Shown: positions 50,545-59,496 of the stretch, piece after piece | How positions within the stretch are numbered: position 1 is the stretch's first letter | How the letters are laid out: the number at the start of each line of letters is the position of its first letter | Assembly (NCBI GenBank): GCA_963728545.1 | Contig: CAVSKO010000003.1 | Coordinates: 434,001 to 498,000, forward strand | Origin: DASUNP01 sp963728545 | GTDB taxonomy: Bacteria > Acidobacteriota > Blastocatellia > UBA7656 | DNA: 64,000 nt | Direction: 5' to 3' | Program-made: the position numbers and the translations under genes | Notes under the pieces: generated by a model | The model's input: only the letters and a program-made list of their open reading frames with translations | What the model was told of the DNA's origin: nothing | Databases searched by the model: none

Positions 50545-52197
50545 ATGCTAGACGACGCTGCATTGCGTTGGATGAACGACCTGTCTGCGCAGGGCATTTT
50601 TCTGACGGATGCCGAACTGACAATTCAAGGGTGGAATCACTGGCTTGAAGCCCGCAGCGGGCGCACTGCGGCCGAGATGATTGGCCGGAACCTCCTCGAC
50701 GCATATCCCGATCTGGTCGAGCGAGGCCTGGATAAGTATTACAAAGACGCGCTCGAAGGGCAGATAAGATTGCTCTCCCAGCGCCTCCATCATTATCTGC
50801 TGCCGATGACGCCCCAGAGCGATGAAACCTCTTTTACCGTGATGCAGCAAAGCGCGCGGATTGCCCCGCTCGTCGAAGATGATCGCGTCATAGGAACGAT
50901 CACAGTCATCGACGACGTGACTGAGCGAATCGCGCGCGAGGATCAGCTTATGCGGCTGCTGAGTCGTGAACAGGCCGCGCGCAGAGAGGCGGAGATGGCG
51001 AACCGCGCCAAGGATCAGTTTCTCGCTACGGTTTCACATGAATTGCGCACACCGCTTAACGCGATATCCGGTTGGATACAGATCCTGCTTAAGAAAGATG
51101 TTGACCCCGAATTCCTGATACATGGTTTAGAGGTAGTCGACCGTAATGTAAAGATGCAGACGAAGATCATCGAAGATATTCTGGACGTGTCACGCATCAT
51201 CACAGGCAAGCTGAGCCTCAGCGTCACAAAGGTTAATCTTGCGCCTGTTATTGAGGCCGCGCTCGATGCTATGCTCCTGGCTGCCGAAGCTAAAGGGATA
51301 CGGCTTGAGCGGGCGCTTGACCCTGATGCCGGCCCCGTATCGGGCGATCCGGGCCGATTGCAACAAGTGGTGTGGAACCTGGTCTCTAACGCTATCAAGT
51401 TTACGCCCAGAGGCGGAGTTGTAAATGTCCGTCTTGCTCGCGTTGCGTCTCAGGTTGAGATCATGGTGAGCGATACAGGGCAAGGTATCAGCAGCGAGTT
51501 TCTCCCCCACGTGTTTGAGCGATTCCTCCAGGCTGACAGCACAAGCACGCGCCAGCACAGCGGGCTTGGGCTGGGTCTGGCAATAGTTCGCCACCTTGTA
51601 GAGTTGCACGGCGGGACAGTGTCTGCTGCCAGTGAAGGAGAGGGACGCGGAGCAACATTCACTTTGCGGTTACCTTTGGCGGCAGTCCGAGCCACAGGGG
51701 AGTTGCCGCCTCAAAGCAATGACCAACCCGCTGCCGACACCATAGCAACTGTTTTCACAAGCAGGGTTAATACGGGCGTCGATCTTAAGCTCAGGGGGCT
51801 TCGAGTGCTGATAGTGGACGACGAAGCGGACGCTCGTGAACTGCTTGAGATCATTCTGCTACAGTTCGGGGCTGAAATAAAGGTCGCGACTTCGGCTCGC
51901 CAGGCGTTAGGGGTGTTAGAAGACTGGAAGCCCGATGCTATAGTGTCCGACGTAGGGATGCCTAAAGAAGACGGGTATTCTTTAATTCAGCAGGTCAGGG
52001 CGCTGGAACCGGAACGCGGAGGGCTTACACCTGCAATAGCGCTGACGGGATATGGTAGACCGGAAGACCGTTTACAACTTCTAGCGGCGGGATATCAAGT
52101 ACACCTATCAAAGCCTGTCGAGTTGATGCATTTGGTCAATTCAATCGCGAACATCACCAGTCGAGACGAGAAGAGGCTTCTTACTTCCGCAGAGTAA
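50545..52197 (+). CDS. Hybrid histidine kinase, PAS-HisKA-HATPase-REC
   Basis: The 550-residue protein has a PAS domain (1-130: GIFLTDAELTIQGWNHWL, LHHYLLPMTP), a HisKA box with H165 in ATVSHELRTPLN, a kinase core with NLVSNAIKF, VSDTGQGIS and GLGLGLAIVRH, and a C-terminal receiver with VLIVDDEADA and acceptor D469 in VSDVGMP. No membrane segment is seen, so it is cytosolic. The PAS domain resembles that of the PAS-HEAT protein, suggesting a shared signal. Confidence 0.93.
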   Translation: MLDDAALRWMNDLSAQGIFLTDAELTIQGWNHWLEARSGRTAAEMIGRNLLDAYPDLVERGLDKYYKDALEGQIRLLSQRLHHYLLPMTPQSDETSFTVMQQSARIAPLVEDDRVIGTITVIDDVTERIAREDQLMRLLSREQAARREAEMANRAKDQFLATVSHELRTPLNAISGWIQILLKKDVDPEFLIHGLEVVDRNVKMQTKIIEDILDVSRIITGKLSLSVTKVNLAPVIEAALDAMLLAAEAKGIRLERALDPDAGPVSGDPGRLQQVVWNLVSNAIKFTPRGGVVNVRLARVASQVEIMVSDTGQGISSEFLPHVFERFLQADSTSTRQHSGLGLGLAIVRHLVELHGGTVSAASEGEGRGATFTLRLPLAAVRATGELPPQSNDQPAADTIATVFTSRVNTGVDLKLRGLRVLIVDDEADARELLEIILLQFGAEIKVATSARQALGVLEDWKPDAIVSDVGMPKEDGYSLIQQVRALEPERGGLTPAIALTGYGRPEDRLQLLAAGYQVHLSKPVELMHLVNSIANITSRDEKRLLTSAE

Positions 52198-52231
52198 TTA
52201 ATCCAAGTAGCCAGTAATCAAGACACAAGAT

Positions 52232-52284
52232 ATTAGCCGGTGGTGCAACCCCGGCTAATATCCGATTGCCCCTCCGGGGCAATT
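52232..52284 (+). terminator. Two tandem hairpins behind the chemosensory operon
   Basis: ATTAGCCGG / CCGGCTAAT (52232-52259, 9-bp stem) and TTGCCCC / GGGGCAA (52266-52282) followed by an AT-rich tract. They lie 35 bases after the kinase stop. Confidence 0.7.
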
Positions 52285-52425
52285 ATTAATTCGCAGCTTC
52301 TAAGAATGAATATACCCTGATCCTGGACTTGCGGAGCATCGCGAAAAATAATATCCTCATGCAACCTCGAAGTCAGAAGAGATTCTACCCAAAATCCGAT
52401 CAACCTCAACCTGAAGGTCCAGTCC

Positions 52426-53439
52426 ATGAATCATCTTGTAGCTTTACAGTTAGTCGCAATCTTTATATCCAGCTTGACCTTTTCTCTACAGGGGCAACAG
52501 GCTACCCCGGACGAGCAAGCTCTCAGGTTGCGAGCCGATCTGGTCGTCATTGACCTGCTTCCTGTCCATAAAAAGACCGGGCGCATACTGCCCGATCTCT
52601 CCAAGGATGACGTTCTGTTGTTCGAAGACGGGGTAAAGCAAACTGTCTCTCATTTCAGCAAGGGCAAAGAGCCGGTTTCGATACTGCTCCTGGTGGATAG
52701 AGCTGGTTGTGTAAACGCCTTCAATGAGCAGATCCGCGCCGCGACTATAGAGGCAATCAGCCGCCTCAAACCCGAAGATGAAGTGGCAATAATGACCTTC
52801 TCGAATAAGGTCAGCCTTCAACAGCCTTTCACGCGCGACAGGGGCTTGATCGCCGATAAGATTCGGGCCGTAGAATCTCAGCATGAGAGCGAGCAGCACT
52901 ACTTTAACGCGGGCATATACGAAGCCGCCGAGTATATGAGAAAGGCGGCTAATCCTGCGGGCAGGCGAATCATTATCGTGCTGACGAGCCTGGAAGCGAG
53001 TATAGACTTCTCGAAGCGGTCCGAGAGCGAAGCGCTTGAGGCCGTGCTCGAATCGGGCGCGAGCGTGTCAGGGGTTCTGGTCAAGACGCTTGGGGGAAAG
53101 ATCGAACAGGCATTGCGCGGTAAGCCGACGAGTCTGCTGCGCCGCCTCGGCTTGCGGGCGGGGAGCCTGAAGAAGTTTGTCGAAGAGACTGGAGGGGAGT
53201 TGTTGAGCGAACCACCTAAGAGCATGAGCAGGGCGCTCAACCGCGTGATAGATAATGTGTCGGCGAGCTACTCGGTTGCTTACACTCCGACCAACTCGGT
53301 TCGGGACGGCAAGCGAAGGCGAATCCGCGTCCAGGTCACAGAAGTAGTAGAGAAAAGAGAGGGCAAGGTTGTAATGCTGTCACGGCGCAGCTACATAATG
53401 CCGAGAGCCGCCGATTCGATGGAGCCATCAACGAAGTGA
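52426..53439 (+). CDS. Secreted VWFA-related protein (acidobacterial type)
   Basis: The 337-residue protein has a signal peptide (VALQLVAIFISSLTFSLQGQ), the pre-domain 'LSKDDVLLFEDGVKQTVSHF' and a VWFA domain with 'SILLLVDRAGCV' where the MIDAS motif is degenerate. Later parts are 'RRIIIVLTSLEASIDFS' and SYSVAYTPTNSVRDGKRRRI. This matches the 'VWFA-related domain, Acidobacterial type' family, a strong hint to the phylum. A role in surface protein interactions is inferred. Confidence 0.88.
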   Translation: MNHLVALQLVAIFISSLTFSLQGQQATPDEQALRLRADLVVIDLLPVHKKTGRILPDLSKDDVLLFEDGVKQTVSHFSKGKEPVSILLLVDRAGCVNAFNEQIRAATIEAISRLKPEDEVAIMTFSNKVSLQQPFTRDRGLIADKIRAVESQHESEQHYFNAGIYEAAEYMRKAANPAGRRIIIVLTSLEASIDFSKRSESEALEAVLESGASVSGVLVKTLGGKIEQALRGKPTSLLRRLGLRAGSLKKFVEETGGELLSEPPKSMSRALNRVIDNVSASYSVAYTPTNSVRDGKRRRIRVQVTEVVEKREGKVVMLSRRSYIMPRAADSMEPSTK

Positions 53440-53476
53440 TAGCTTGCTGTAGTATGAGCGGGATTCATATAGTGCG

Positions 53477-53512
53477 TTAGAATGGGGAGTCAAGTTTGAC
53501 TCCCCATTCTAA
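53477..53512. terminator. Bidirectional terminator, 17-bp perfect stem
   Basis: TTAGAATGGGGAGTCAA and its exact complement are separated by GT (53477-53512). It lies between two convergent genes and has A/T-rich ends on both sides. Confidence 0.85.
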
Positions 53513-53514
53513 TT

Positions 53515-54027
53515 CTAACTGCATCCACAGCCATCTGTTATGTTCTGGTCAGTGAGGTTGAATGTCCTTCTGGGAGAGAGAACCTGGACTGATGCGGTCC
53601 CTTTGTTCTGACAGGTGTTGAACATAGCCTGTAGTCTTCTGTCAGATGCATTATGTGTGAGAGTAACAGTGCAACCTTTAGTCCTCAGCGTCCCTGTTCC
53701 TGTCAGAGTTATCCCGTTGCAGTTTGTGAACTGGTAATCCCCTGTCGCCGTGTTGATTCTAAGTATACTGTCTCCGATCTGAATGCAGATGTCAAAATTA
53801 GAAACCGGTTCGCAACTCTTTGTCGGATACGCTGTGAGCGACATCAGACTGGAGAATTGCCCGACATCGAAGGGAGAGCCTTGCAAAATACTTAGAGCCC
53901 CACTGTTTGATATAGCAAAGGTGGAGATAGTCCGGTTCTGATTTGCTACGTACAGAAAGCTTCCTGCCCGGTTTGTAGCCAGAGTATAGGGGAAAAGGCC
54001 GCCGACATTAGAAATTATCCCGAACAA
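53515..54027 (-). CDS. Short beta-propeller-like protein, probably 5'-truncated
   Basis: The first 50 residues resemble the last blade of YVTN/lactonase-type beta-propellers (LATNRAGSFLYVANQNRTIS, 'ALSILQGSPFDVG'). The rest is a different domain with cysteines (FDICIQIGDSILRIN, CNGITLTGTGTLRTKGCTV, CGCS end). No signal peptide is present and the propeller has only one blade, so the 5' part is probably lost. It may be inactive. Confidence 0.5.
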   Translation of the reverse strand: MFGIISNVGGLFPYTLATNRAGSFLYVANQNRTISTFAISNSGALSILQGSPFDVGQFSSLMSLTAYPTKSCEPVSNFDICIQIGDSILRINTATGDYQFTNCNGITLTGTGTLRTKGCTVTLTHNASDRRLQAMFNTCQNKGTASVQVLSPRRTFNLTDQNITDGCGCS

Positions 54028-54313
54028 CTATACCCTTTGATAATGAAAAAGAGACACTATTGAGCATCCCTGACGGGGGACTACAATCAGCGATTCTTAT
54101 CTTTCCAATTCTCAACCTGAAAGGTTGTGCTATAGGATTATTCAGGAAAGGAATAATTTTATTTGATATATCAAGATTAGGTCAAGCAAAGATTACTATC
54201 GCTTTCGCGCTCCACAGATGCGCTCACTCTCTCTTTTTATAATGACGCGCTGTCGAACAATTCCTTACAGCCGGTCCCTCGCCGCGTGCATCTCATCAAT
54301 CTGGATGGACTAC

Positions 54314-54679
54314 TCAGGGACGCTCCATGTGCGCCCTTCCCCAAAGCCGAATATCCTCAACTAAAGGCAACAATGAGCGACCATACTCGGTCAGAGAATA
54401 TTCGACGGGCGCCGGAATCGCGCCCTGCGGTTGTCGCTTCACGATTCCGTCACCAACGAGTTCACGGAGTTGCTGTGTGAGCACCTTCTGAGAAATGCCG
54501 GGCATAACCTGTCGCAGCGCCGCGAAGTGTCTCGGTGACTCTGCCAGCCAGTAGACGATGATCAACTTCCATTTACCGCCGATTACCGCCAGCGCGGCAG
54601 TCAACGGACATCCGCCTACCGGATTGGGACGCCGAAGGCGGGTATGGTTACTTGAAGGTGCCTTCTTGATCGAGTCCAT
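54314..54679 (-). CDS. HxlR-family transcriptional regulator
   Basis: The 121-residue protein is one HxlR winged helix: CPLTAALAVIGGKWKLIIVY, then 'LRQVMPGISQKVLTQQLREL', 'DGIVKRQPQGAIPAPVEYSL' and 'LTEYGRSLLP'. It is transcribed divergently from the NIPSNAP gene, 69 bases apart, so it likely controls it. HxlR proteins often answer redox or aldehyde stress. Confidence 0.9.
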   Translation of the reverse strand: MDSIKKAPSSNHTRLRRPNPVGGCPLTAALAVIGGKWKLIIVYWLAESPRHFAALRQVMPGISQKVLTQQLRELVGDGIVKRQPQGAIPAPVEYSLTEYGRSLLPLVEDIRLWGRAHMERP

Positions 54680-54985
54680 AAGTCAGATTATATTCCTTCT
54701 CGACAAGGGTACATATTTGATTTTTGCATACCACAGGGGAGGTTAATCATGATAGTAGAAGTTCGAAGTTATCGAATCAAGCCCGGACATCGCGAGGAGT
54801 TCATACAGTTCTTCGAAACGCGAGCCGTGCCCGCGCTACGCTCATATGGGATGAAAATACTCGGACCGTTGATTGATCTGGAGAATCCCAACAAATTTGT
54901 CTGGTTGCGCAGCTTTCCTTCGCTGGCCGAACGAGAACGAATGAGATACGAATTTTATGAAGGCGAGTTGTGGAAGAACGAGCTA

Positions 54986-56196
54986 AACCAGACTGCACGA
55001 ACTTGGCACACTCAAGCAGCCTTGAGTAGCTGTTGTTTTTCAAGTTCCTTCACGGCGGCGGTTACCTCTGCCGTGTAATAAATATCTGATAACTTGTACG
55101 GCCACGGACCGTTGACTTCCAGATGCTGCTCCACATCTCCGACCAATTGCCCAATCTGCTTACGTCTGTGATTGCGTGTGCATTTGTCATGCACTTCCCA
55201 GAACACCCGTTCGATGGGATTCGCCTTCGGGCAGTAGGTCGGCAAATACAGCAACTCAAAGCGGGGATGCGTCGCCAGCCATTGTGCCACCGCTTTTGCT
55301 TTGTGAATGCGAAAGTTGTCCACCACCACACACAGTCGATGATAACGAGTTGCAGGGTAAGCCGCATCCAGCGCTTTGAGCAACTCGACAAACAACGCCG
55401 CTGTCTTGCGCTCGCCAATGCAGGAAACGACTTCGCCAGTCAGATGATCAAGCGCCCCAGCCAGATAGCGCTTCTGATTCTGGCCGGGCGTGACGATCTC
55501 GACCACCTCGCCTTTGGGCATCCACTGATAACCGATCTTCGGCAACAGGTGGATATCCAACTCGTCGGCAAATACAATGGCCGCTTGCCGGGCAAGGTTT
55601 TCAATGCAAAAGCGAATGCGCGCAAGCTTCGGGATGCGCTCAGGATCATCGTCACGTGCCACGAGTTTGGCGCGCTTCCAGACCCAACCCAACTGGTGCA
55701 GCCAGCGACGTGTCGTCACCGCCGAGACCTGAATGCCTCGCTGCACTTTGATCTGTGCCGCAAGGGTCGTGCAACTCCAGCGCGTACGACACCAGCCGAA
55801 GACCGCCGGGGCTTTGTCGAGCAGAGCAAGCAACGAACGACGCAAAGTGGGTGTCAAAGAGCCGCCGCGAGGGGAAGGCTCGGCATCAATCAAGCCCGCA
55901 AGCGAATTGGCGCGATAAGCTCGGACGGCGCGATAAACGCTGGAGCGGGAACAGAACAAGACGGCAGCCATCTGCGTAGGTGTATATCCAGCAGCGCACA
56001 ACAAAAGGATATGCACAGCCAGCCAATAGCCGTAACGGGCACGTCGCAGTTCAAAGAGCAGTTGTTCTTGCTCAGCGCAAGGTATGTCAATTATGGTCAA
56101 ACCGGGCACAGGAGTCTCCTTATGGCAGATCGGAAGTTTGGCAACTACCGAAATACCAAAAAGGAACTCACTGTGCCAATCTCATGCATCCTGGTT
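54986..56196 (-). mobile_element. IS630-family insertion sequence
   Basis: Inverted ends: left AACCAGACTGCACGAACTTG (54986-), right the complement of a sequence AACCAGGATGCATGAGATTG, with TTGGCACA kept in both. A TA flanks each end (54984-54985 and 56197-56198), the target duplication of this family. The length is 1211 bp, with one transposase gene. Confidence 0.92.
55012..56109 (-). CDS. IS630-family transposase (DDE)
   Basis: The 365-residue protein has an N-terminal helix-turn-helix (AAGYTPTQMAAVLFCSRSSV) and the DDE core: FADELDIHLLPK with the first aspartate, VVVDNFRIHKAKA with the second, and 'YCPKANPIERVFWEVHDK' with the glutamate. The protein is intact, so the element may still move. 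Confidence 0.92.
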   Translation of the reverse strand: MPGLTIIDIPCAEQEQLLFELRRARYGYWLAVHILLLCAAGYTPTQMAAVLFCSRSSVYRAVRAYRANSLAGLIDAEPSPRGGSLTPTLRRSLLALLDKAPAVFGWCRTRWSCTTLAAQIKVQRGIQVSAVTTRRWLHQLGWVWKRAKLVARDDDPERIPKLARIRFCIENLARQAAIVFADELDIHLLPKIGYQWMPKGEVVEIVTPGQNQKRYLAGALDHLTGEVVSCIGERKTAALFVELLKALDAAYPATRYHRLCVVVDNFRIHKAKAVAQWLATHPRFELLYLPTYCPKANPIERVFWEVHDKCTRNHRRKQIGQLVGDVEQHLEVNGPWPYKLSDIYYTAEVTAAVKELEKQQLLKAA

Positions 56197-56299
56197 TAGA
56201 GTCAATCGCAATGCCGATGCTTGAGAGCTATGATGTCATACTTTGCGAGACATCGCTCGGTTATGTGTGTGATGGACCTCAAGCCGAGCCCAAGCCTGT

Positions 56300-56443
56300 T
56301 CACGACGACGCCCCATGCTGCCTGAGCACTTCGTCAACCCGGTCGTTGCCGGTAGGGTAACCGGCCTCGTCCAACCGTGCCCCTGCCTTGATCAGCGCCT
56401 CGAGGGCCGCGTAATCTGATTGGTCATGCTTATACGTATTGAC
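56300..56443 (-). pseudogene. C-terminal fragment of an ankyrin-repeat protein
   Basis: Read on the minus strand: SDYAALEALIKAGARLDEAG, then YPTGNDRVDEVLRQHGA and a stop at 56300. This matches the last ankyrin repeat and tail of small ankyrin proteins. No start or other repeats are present. It overlaps the 3' end of the NIPSNAP fragment on the other strand. Confidence 0.5.
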
Positions 56444-56499
56444 TCAATGCCTGACATTTTAGCACTCGCTATACTATTGCATGAAGGGAGGCCAATGTC

Positions 56500-57225
56500 A
56501 TGAGATTGCCTATCATTGAAGGAATCATTAGAAGGCGCATTCTTGTTAACTATCGAATTGACCCGCAAATAATAGAGAATCTTCTTCCATCGCGATTCAG
56601 ACCTAAGCTCCACGAAGGACAAGCCATTGCCGGAATCTGCCTCATCCGTCTTGAGCACATTCGACCCAAGATGTTTCCTGACATAGTCGGCATCAGCAGT
56701 GAAAACGCGGCACACAGAATTGCCGTGCTGTGGGATGACGAAAAAGGCATGGCTCAAGAGGGAGTCTTTATACCTCGGCGCGACACAGACTCTGAGATAA
56801 ACCACTTGTTAGGAGGCCGCGTGTTTCCTGGCGAGCATCATAGAGCGGAATTCAGCGTTGCTGAGAGTCAGAGCAAAATCGCGCTTTCAATGAAATCGCA
56901 CGATGGGGCCGTGGCCGTGGAAGTAGATGGAGCTATATCTGACGCGATATCGCAAGATTCAGTATTTCGGTCATTGTCCGAAGCGTCGTCGTTCTTTGAA
57001 GCAGGCTCATTGGGATACTCGGTAACGAGTGACTCAAAAAGGCTTGATGGGTTGAGGCTTGAAACGAAAGAGTGGCGAATCGAAGCGCTGAAAGTAGAAA
57101 AAGTCTATTCAAGTTACTTTGCAGACGAAACGAAGTTTCCGAAAGGAAGCGTACAGTTTGACAATGCGCTGATAATGAGAAACATAGCTCACGAATGGCA
57201 CAAAGCTTCCGATCTGTATATTTGA
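56500..57225 (+). CDS. DUF2071-like protein
   Basis: The 241-residue protein opens 'VNYRIDPQIIENLLPSRFRP' and has 'IAGICLIRLEHIRPKMFPD' and later HRAEFSVAESQSKIALSM and 'LRLETKEWRIEALKVEKVY'. The pattern matches DUF2071 proteins, related to the acetoacetate decarboxylase fold. No activity is known. ATG 56500 follows GGGAGGCC. A half attC follows, so it may have been a cassette gene. Confidence 0.75.
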   Translation: MRLPIIEGIIRRRILVNYRIDPQIIENLLPSRFRPKLHEGQAIAGICLIRLEHIRPKMFPDIVGISSENAAHRIAVLWDDEKGMAQEGVFIPRRDTDSEINHLLGGRVFPGEHHRAEFSVAESQSKIALSMKSHDGAVAVEVDGAISDAISQDSVFRSLSEASSFFEAGSLGYSVTSDSKRLDGLRLETKEWRIEALKVEKVYSSYFADETKFPKGSVQFDNALIMRNIAHEWHKASDLYI

Positions 57226-57236
57226 TACGCGACGCC

Positions 57237-57270
57237 ATCTGACAAACGTATGCAGCGGAGGCCGCGTGCT
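57237..57270 (+). repeat. Half attC site, plus orientation
   Basis: ATCTGAC then AAACGTATGCAGCGGAGGCC; the right half is missing, as at 23563 and 26818. Confidence 0.55.
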
Positions 57271-57280
57271 TGAAATTCTG

Positions 57281-58669
57281 TTATTGCCCGGGCGGTTTAT
57301 TGTCCGACAGAGGGATGATTAGCTTAATCCCTTTAATATCCTCAACGACCTCGACCCTCACCGGGTTGGCATAGCGCATGCCGGTGCCTCGTTTAAAGCG
57401 ATCTGACGTATCATAGGCATGTACCCAGCCCTTTGTGCCATCGAGAATTGTCATTGAGAAATGCCCCTGCTTATCAACCGCCCCCTCGGCATACCCTATT
57501 TTCATCTCTTCTTTGTTATCTGTATCCACGAACGAGACGCGGCCACCCGCCACAGGTTCTCCATCAGACCATAAAACAATTCCTTCTACGGTCCTCGTCG
57601 TAAGGCGAGGCGGAAGTTGTATGTCATAGCCTGATACCTTCTGCAGGTCGCCCAATTCTATAACTTTTGCGCGGGCCGCACTATCCACGCCGGGGTAGAA
57701 AGTTCTTGGATAGGGAGAAGCCGCTACAGGTTCTTTATCCAGATTTACTCCGAGCAGGTACTTACCCGGAGGCACTTGTTTGAACTGATACCTTCCTTCT
57801 TTATCCGTGTACTCCCATCTGCCTGCTCCCCACTGCCCGATGCGGTCTACCATATCGGTTCGTATCAGGTTTACGAAAATATTCGGTACTACGCGCCCCT
57901 CAGAGTCGATGACCCTGCCGGTGATTCCCGCATCTGAGCGAGCTGTAAAATTCGCCGCGGCGCAGCCTCCTTCTTTTAGCTCAATCCCCGCTTCGTTTCT
58001 TCGCCCCTCAACCAGCTTCAAATTGTTGGGAATATCCACTTGCACTTTGTAAGTGCCGACCGCTAATCCGATCACTTCGTACACGCCGTTGCTGTCACTG
58101 TATGCCACGTAGACTCTACCCTCACTGTCGGTGATGGTGACCTTTACACCTGACAAGTTCCTCACGAACTCAAAGCCCTTTCCCGGTGTGTCGTCATAGT
58201 GCTTTATGGTTCCCGACAGTCTCGTCTTGCTTGCCAATACAGCAAGGTTCCGCAGGTACATCAGGTCATCTGCTGCGTGTTCTATGGTGCTATTTCTGGT
58301 ACAACCCTTCGGATGAAGCTGCTTAGTCTTGGGATCACGATACGCGTAGATTAACCATCGCTGGCCCCTGGCGAATACAGGAATGCAGTCGCCGCCAGTA
58401 CCCTGGGGAAAGACGACATCACTCTCCTCAATACCTTTGAAAGCATGCTCCACCTTCAGGTAAGCGGTCCCGGGTAGATATTTCATTTTCGACCCTTCGG
58501 GGACATCGGCAAGTTTTACATCGGTCACATAGCCGATAAATACGGCAGAGGCCGATTCATATGCTTCACAGGGCGTGGGCCAACCAGCGCAGGAGCAAGC
58601 ATCCGCTCTTTCCGCTAAGAGCAGTAAGATAGATGCTGCCAAAACTATAAATGGTTTATGAAAACGCAT
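57281..58669 (-). CDS. Secreted TIMP-like protein with carboxypeptidase-regulatory-type domains
   Basis: The 462-residue protein has a signal peptide (FIVLAASILLLLAERADA) followed at once by CSCAGWPTPCEAYE, the start of a TIMP/netrin-like domain in which the first cysteine is at the mature N-terminus. Then come at least two beta-sandwich domains of the carboxypeptidase-regulatory type ('GVKVTITDSEGRVYVAYSDS', 'GITGRVIDSEGRVVPNIFVN', 'YQFKQVPPGKYLLGVNL'). The role is unknown: extracellular binding or protease inhibition can be considered. Confidence 0.8.
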   Translation of the reverse strand: MRFHKPFIVLAASILLLLAERADACSCAGWPTPCEAYESASAVFIGYVTDVKLADVPEGSKMKYLPGTAYLKVEHAFKGIEESDVVFPQGTGGDCIPVFARGQRWLIYAYRDPKTKQLHPKGCTRNSTIEHAADDLMYLRNLAVLASKTRLSGTIKHYDDTPGKGFEFVRNLSGVKVTITDSEGRVYVAYSDSNGVYEVIGLAVGTYKVQVDIPNNLKLVEGRRNEAGIELKEGGCAAANFTARSDAGITGRVIDSEGRVVPNIFVNLIRTDMVDRIGQWGAGRWEYTDKEGRYQFKQVPPGKYLLGVNLDKEPVAASPYPRTFYPGVDSAARAKVIELGDLQKVSGYDIQLPPRLTTRTVEGIVLWSDGEPVAGGRVSFVDTDNKEEMKIGYAEGAVDKQGHFSMTILDGTKGWVHAYDTSDRFKRGTGMRYANPVRVEVVEDIKGIKLIIPLSDNKPPGQ

Positions 58670-58713
58670 AATTGCCCCTCCATTTTTTTACTTTGTTAAC
58701 TTATGCTTCAGCC

Positions 58714-58784
58714 ATCCAACCTGCCGCTGTGCATAACTGAAGATATGATAAGAAACTCGCTTGCGCCGCTCCATCGAGTTGCTA
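58714..58784 (-). repeat. attC-like remnant
   Basis: ATCCAAC (58714-58720) and GTTGCTA (58778-58784) enclose a weak pair of arms with 'CTCGCTTGCGCCGCTCC', resembling the right arm of minus sites. It lies at the end of the carbonic-anhydrase-like gene. Confidence 0.4.
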
Positions 58785-59324
58785 GCTCTCTTCTATTATG
58801 TACAGGAGGTTGTCTTCAATTCTGTATAGCATAGGTGCTATGAGTACCTTAGGATACCTCGACCGTAATCGCTTCGCTTCACTCGATACAAAATTGACTT
58901 CATGGCCTATCTCAAACATCGGAGCAAACTGCATAAAGTGCTCCTCTGCCCGTTCGCTGTCCCATCCCGCATTCTCGATTAAACCTTTGATGAAAGCCTC
59001 TCGCTTTGTGACAAGATTCACCATCCCGCAATTGTTGTGCCCTATCAATGAAATGCATTTAACTCCTCCGATAGCGATTGCATAAGAGAGTTTGAATTCG
59101 CTATAGCGCAGGTTGGCGCCACCAGTGCGAATAATGTATGCGAAATTGTCCGGAATGCGCAGGCTCTTACGGTTATCCATGCACATCCCTATCAGGATTT
59201 GGGCCTGCTGATATGAGTCGAGTGGGCTCTGGAGGTTATGGTACTTGAGGAGCAAGCCTATGGGTGTGTCCCGGTAAGCTTGCGGTATATGATCTGGTTT
59301 TGTTATTGAGATTAATCTGTCCAT
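58782..59324 (-). CDS. Beta-carbonic-anhydrase-like protein
   Basis: The 180-residue protein has the zinc-site pattern of beta-class carbonic anhydrases: C48-x-D50-x-R52 in IGMCMDNRKS, and H96xxC99 in GHNNCGM; 'IIRTGGANLRYSEFKLSYAI' is the usual middle part. Beta enzymes convert CO2 to bicarbonate; some homologues act on other small molecules such as CS2. The C-terminus is compact. ATG 59324. Confidence 0.8.
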   Translation of the reverse strand: MDRLISITKPDHIPQAYRDTPIGLLLKYHNLQSPLDSYQQAQILIGMCMDNRKSLRIPDNFAYIIRTGGANLRYSEFKLSYAIAIGGVKCISLIGHNNCGMVNLVTKREAFIKGLIENAGWDSERAEEHFMQFAPMFEIGHEVNFVSSEAKRLRSRYPKVLIAPMLYRIEDNLLYIIEES

Positions 59325-59376
59325 AGGGAGTTGGATAATGAGTCCGGCAACAGTATAGCGCCAACTGATTCCGCGC

Positions 59377-59469
59377 GTCTAATGGCTGGGATGATCGAGC
59401 GCGCGAAGTGGATTTCGCATGATTTCTTTGAGTGCTGTTTGCGCGTTCCGGTGAACGCTCTTGTTAGGC
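59377..59469 (-). repeat. attC-like site
   Basis: GTCTAAT (59377-59383) and GTTAGGC (59463-59469). Arms GAGCGCGCGAAG and TTTGCGCGTTCCGG pair weakly. The left core is off by one base. Confidence 0.6.
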
Positions 59470-59496
59470 CGGTATCGGTACGATCTGGGGACAACC

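Larger units (their letters stand above)
54749..56360 (+). pseudogene. NIPSNAP-family gene split by an IS630-family element
   Basis: The 5' part (54749-54985) reads MIVEVRSYRIKPGHREEF ... WLRSFPSLAERERMRY ... WKNEL. The 3' part (56199-56360) reads ESIAMPMLESYDVILCET and continues to 56360. Removing 54986-56196 and one TA restores the frame exactly, to give about 132 residues, the size of NIPSNAP proteins. The insertion explains the loss of function. Confidence 0.88.

Noticed and set aside
55123..56199. 358-codon plus-strand frame inside the IS630 element
   Set aside because: It is antisense to the clearly recognisable transposase and has no known domain.
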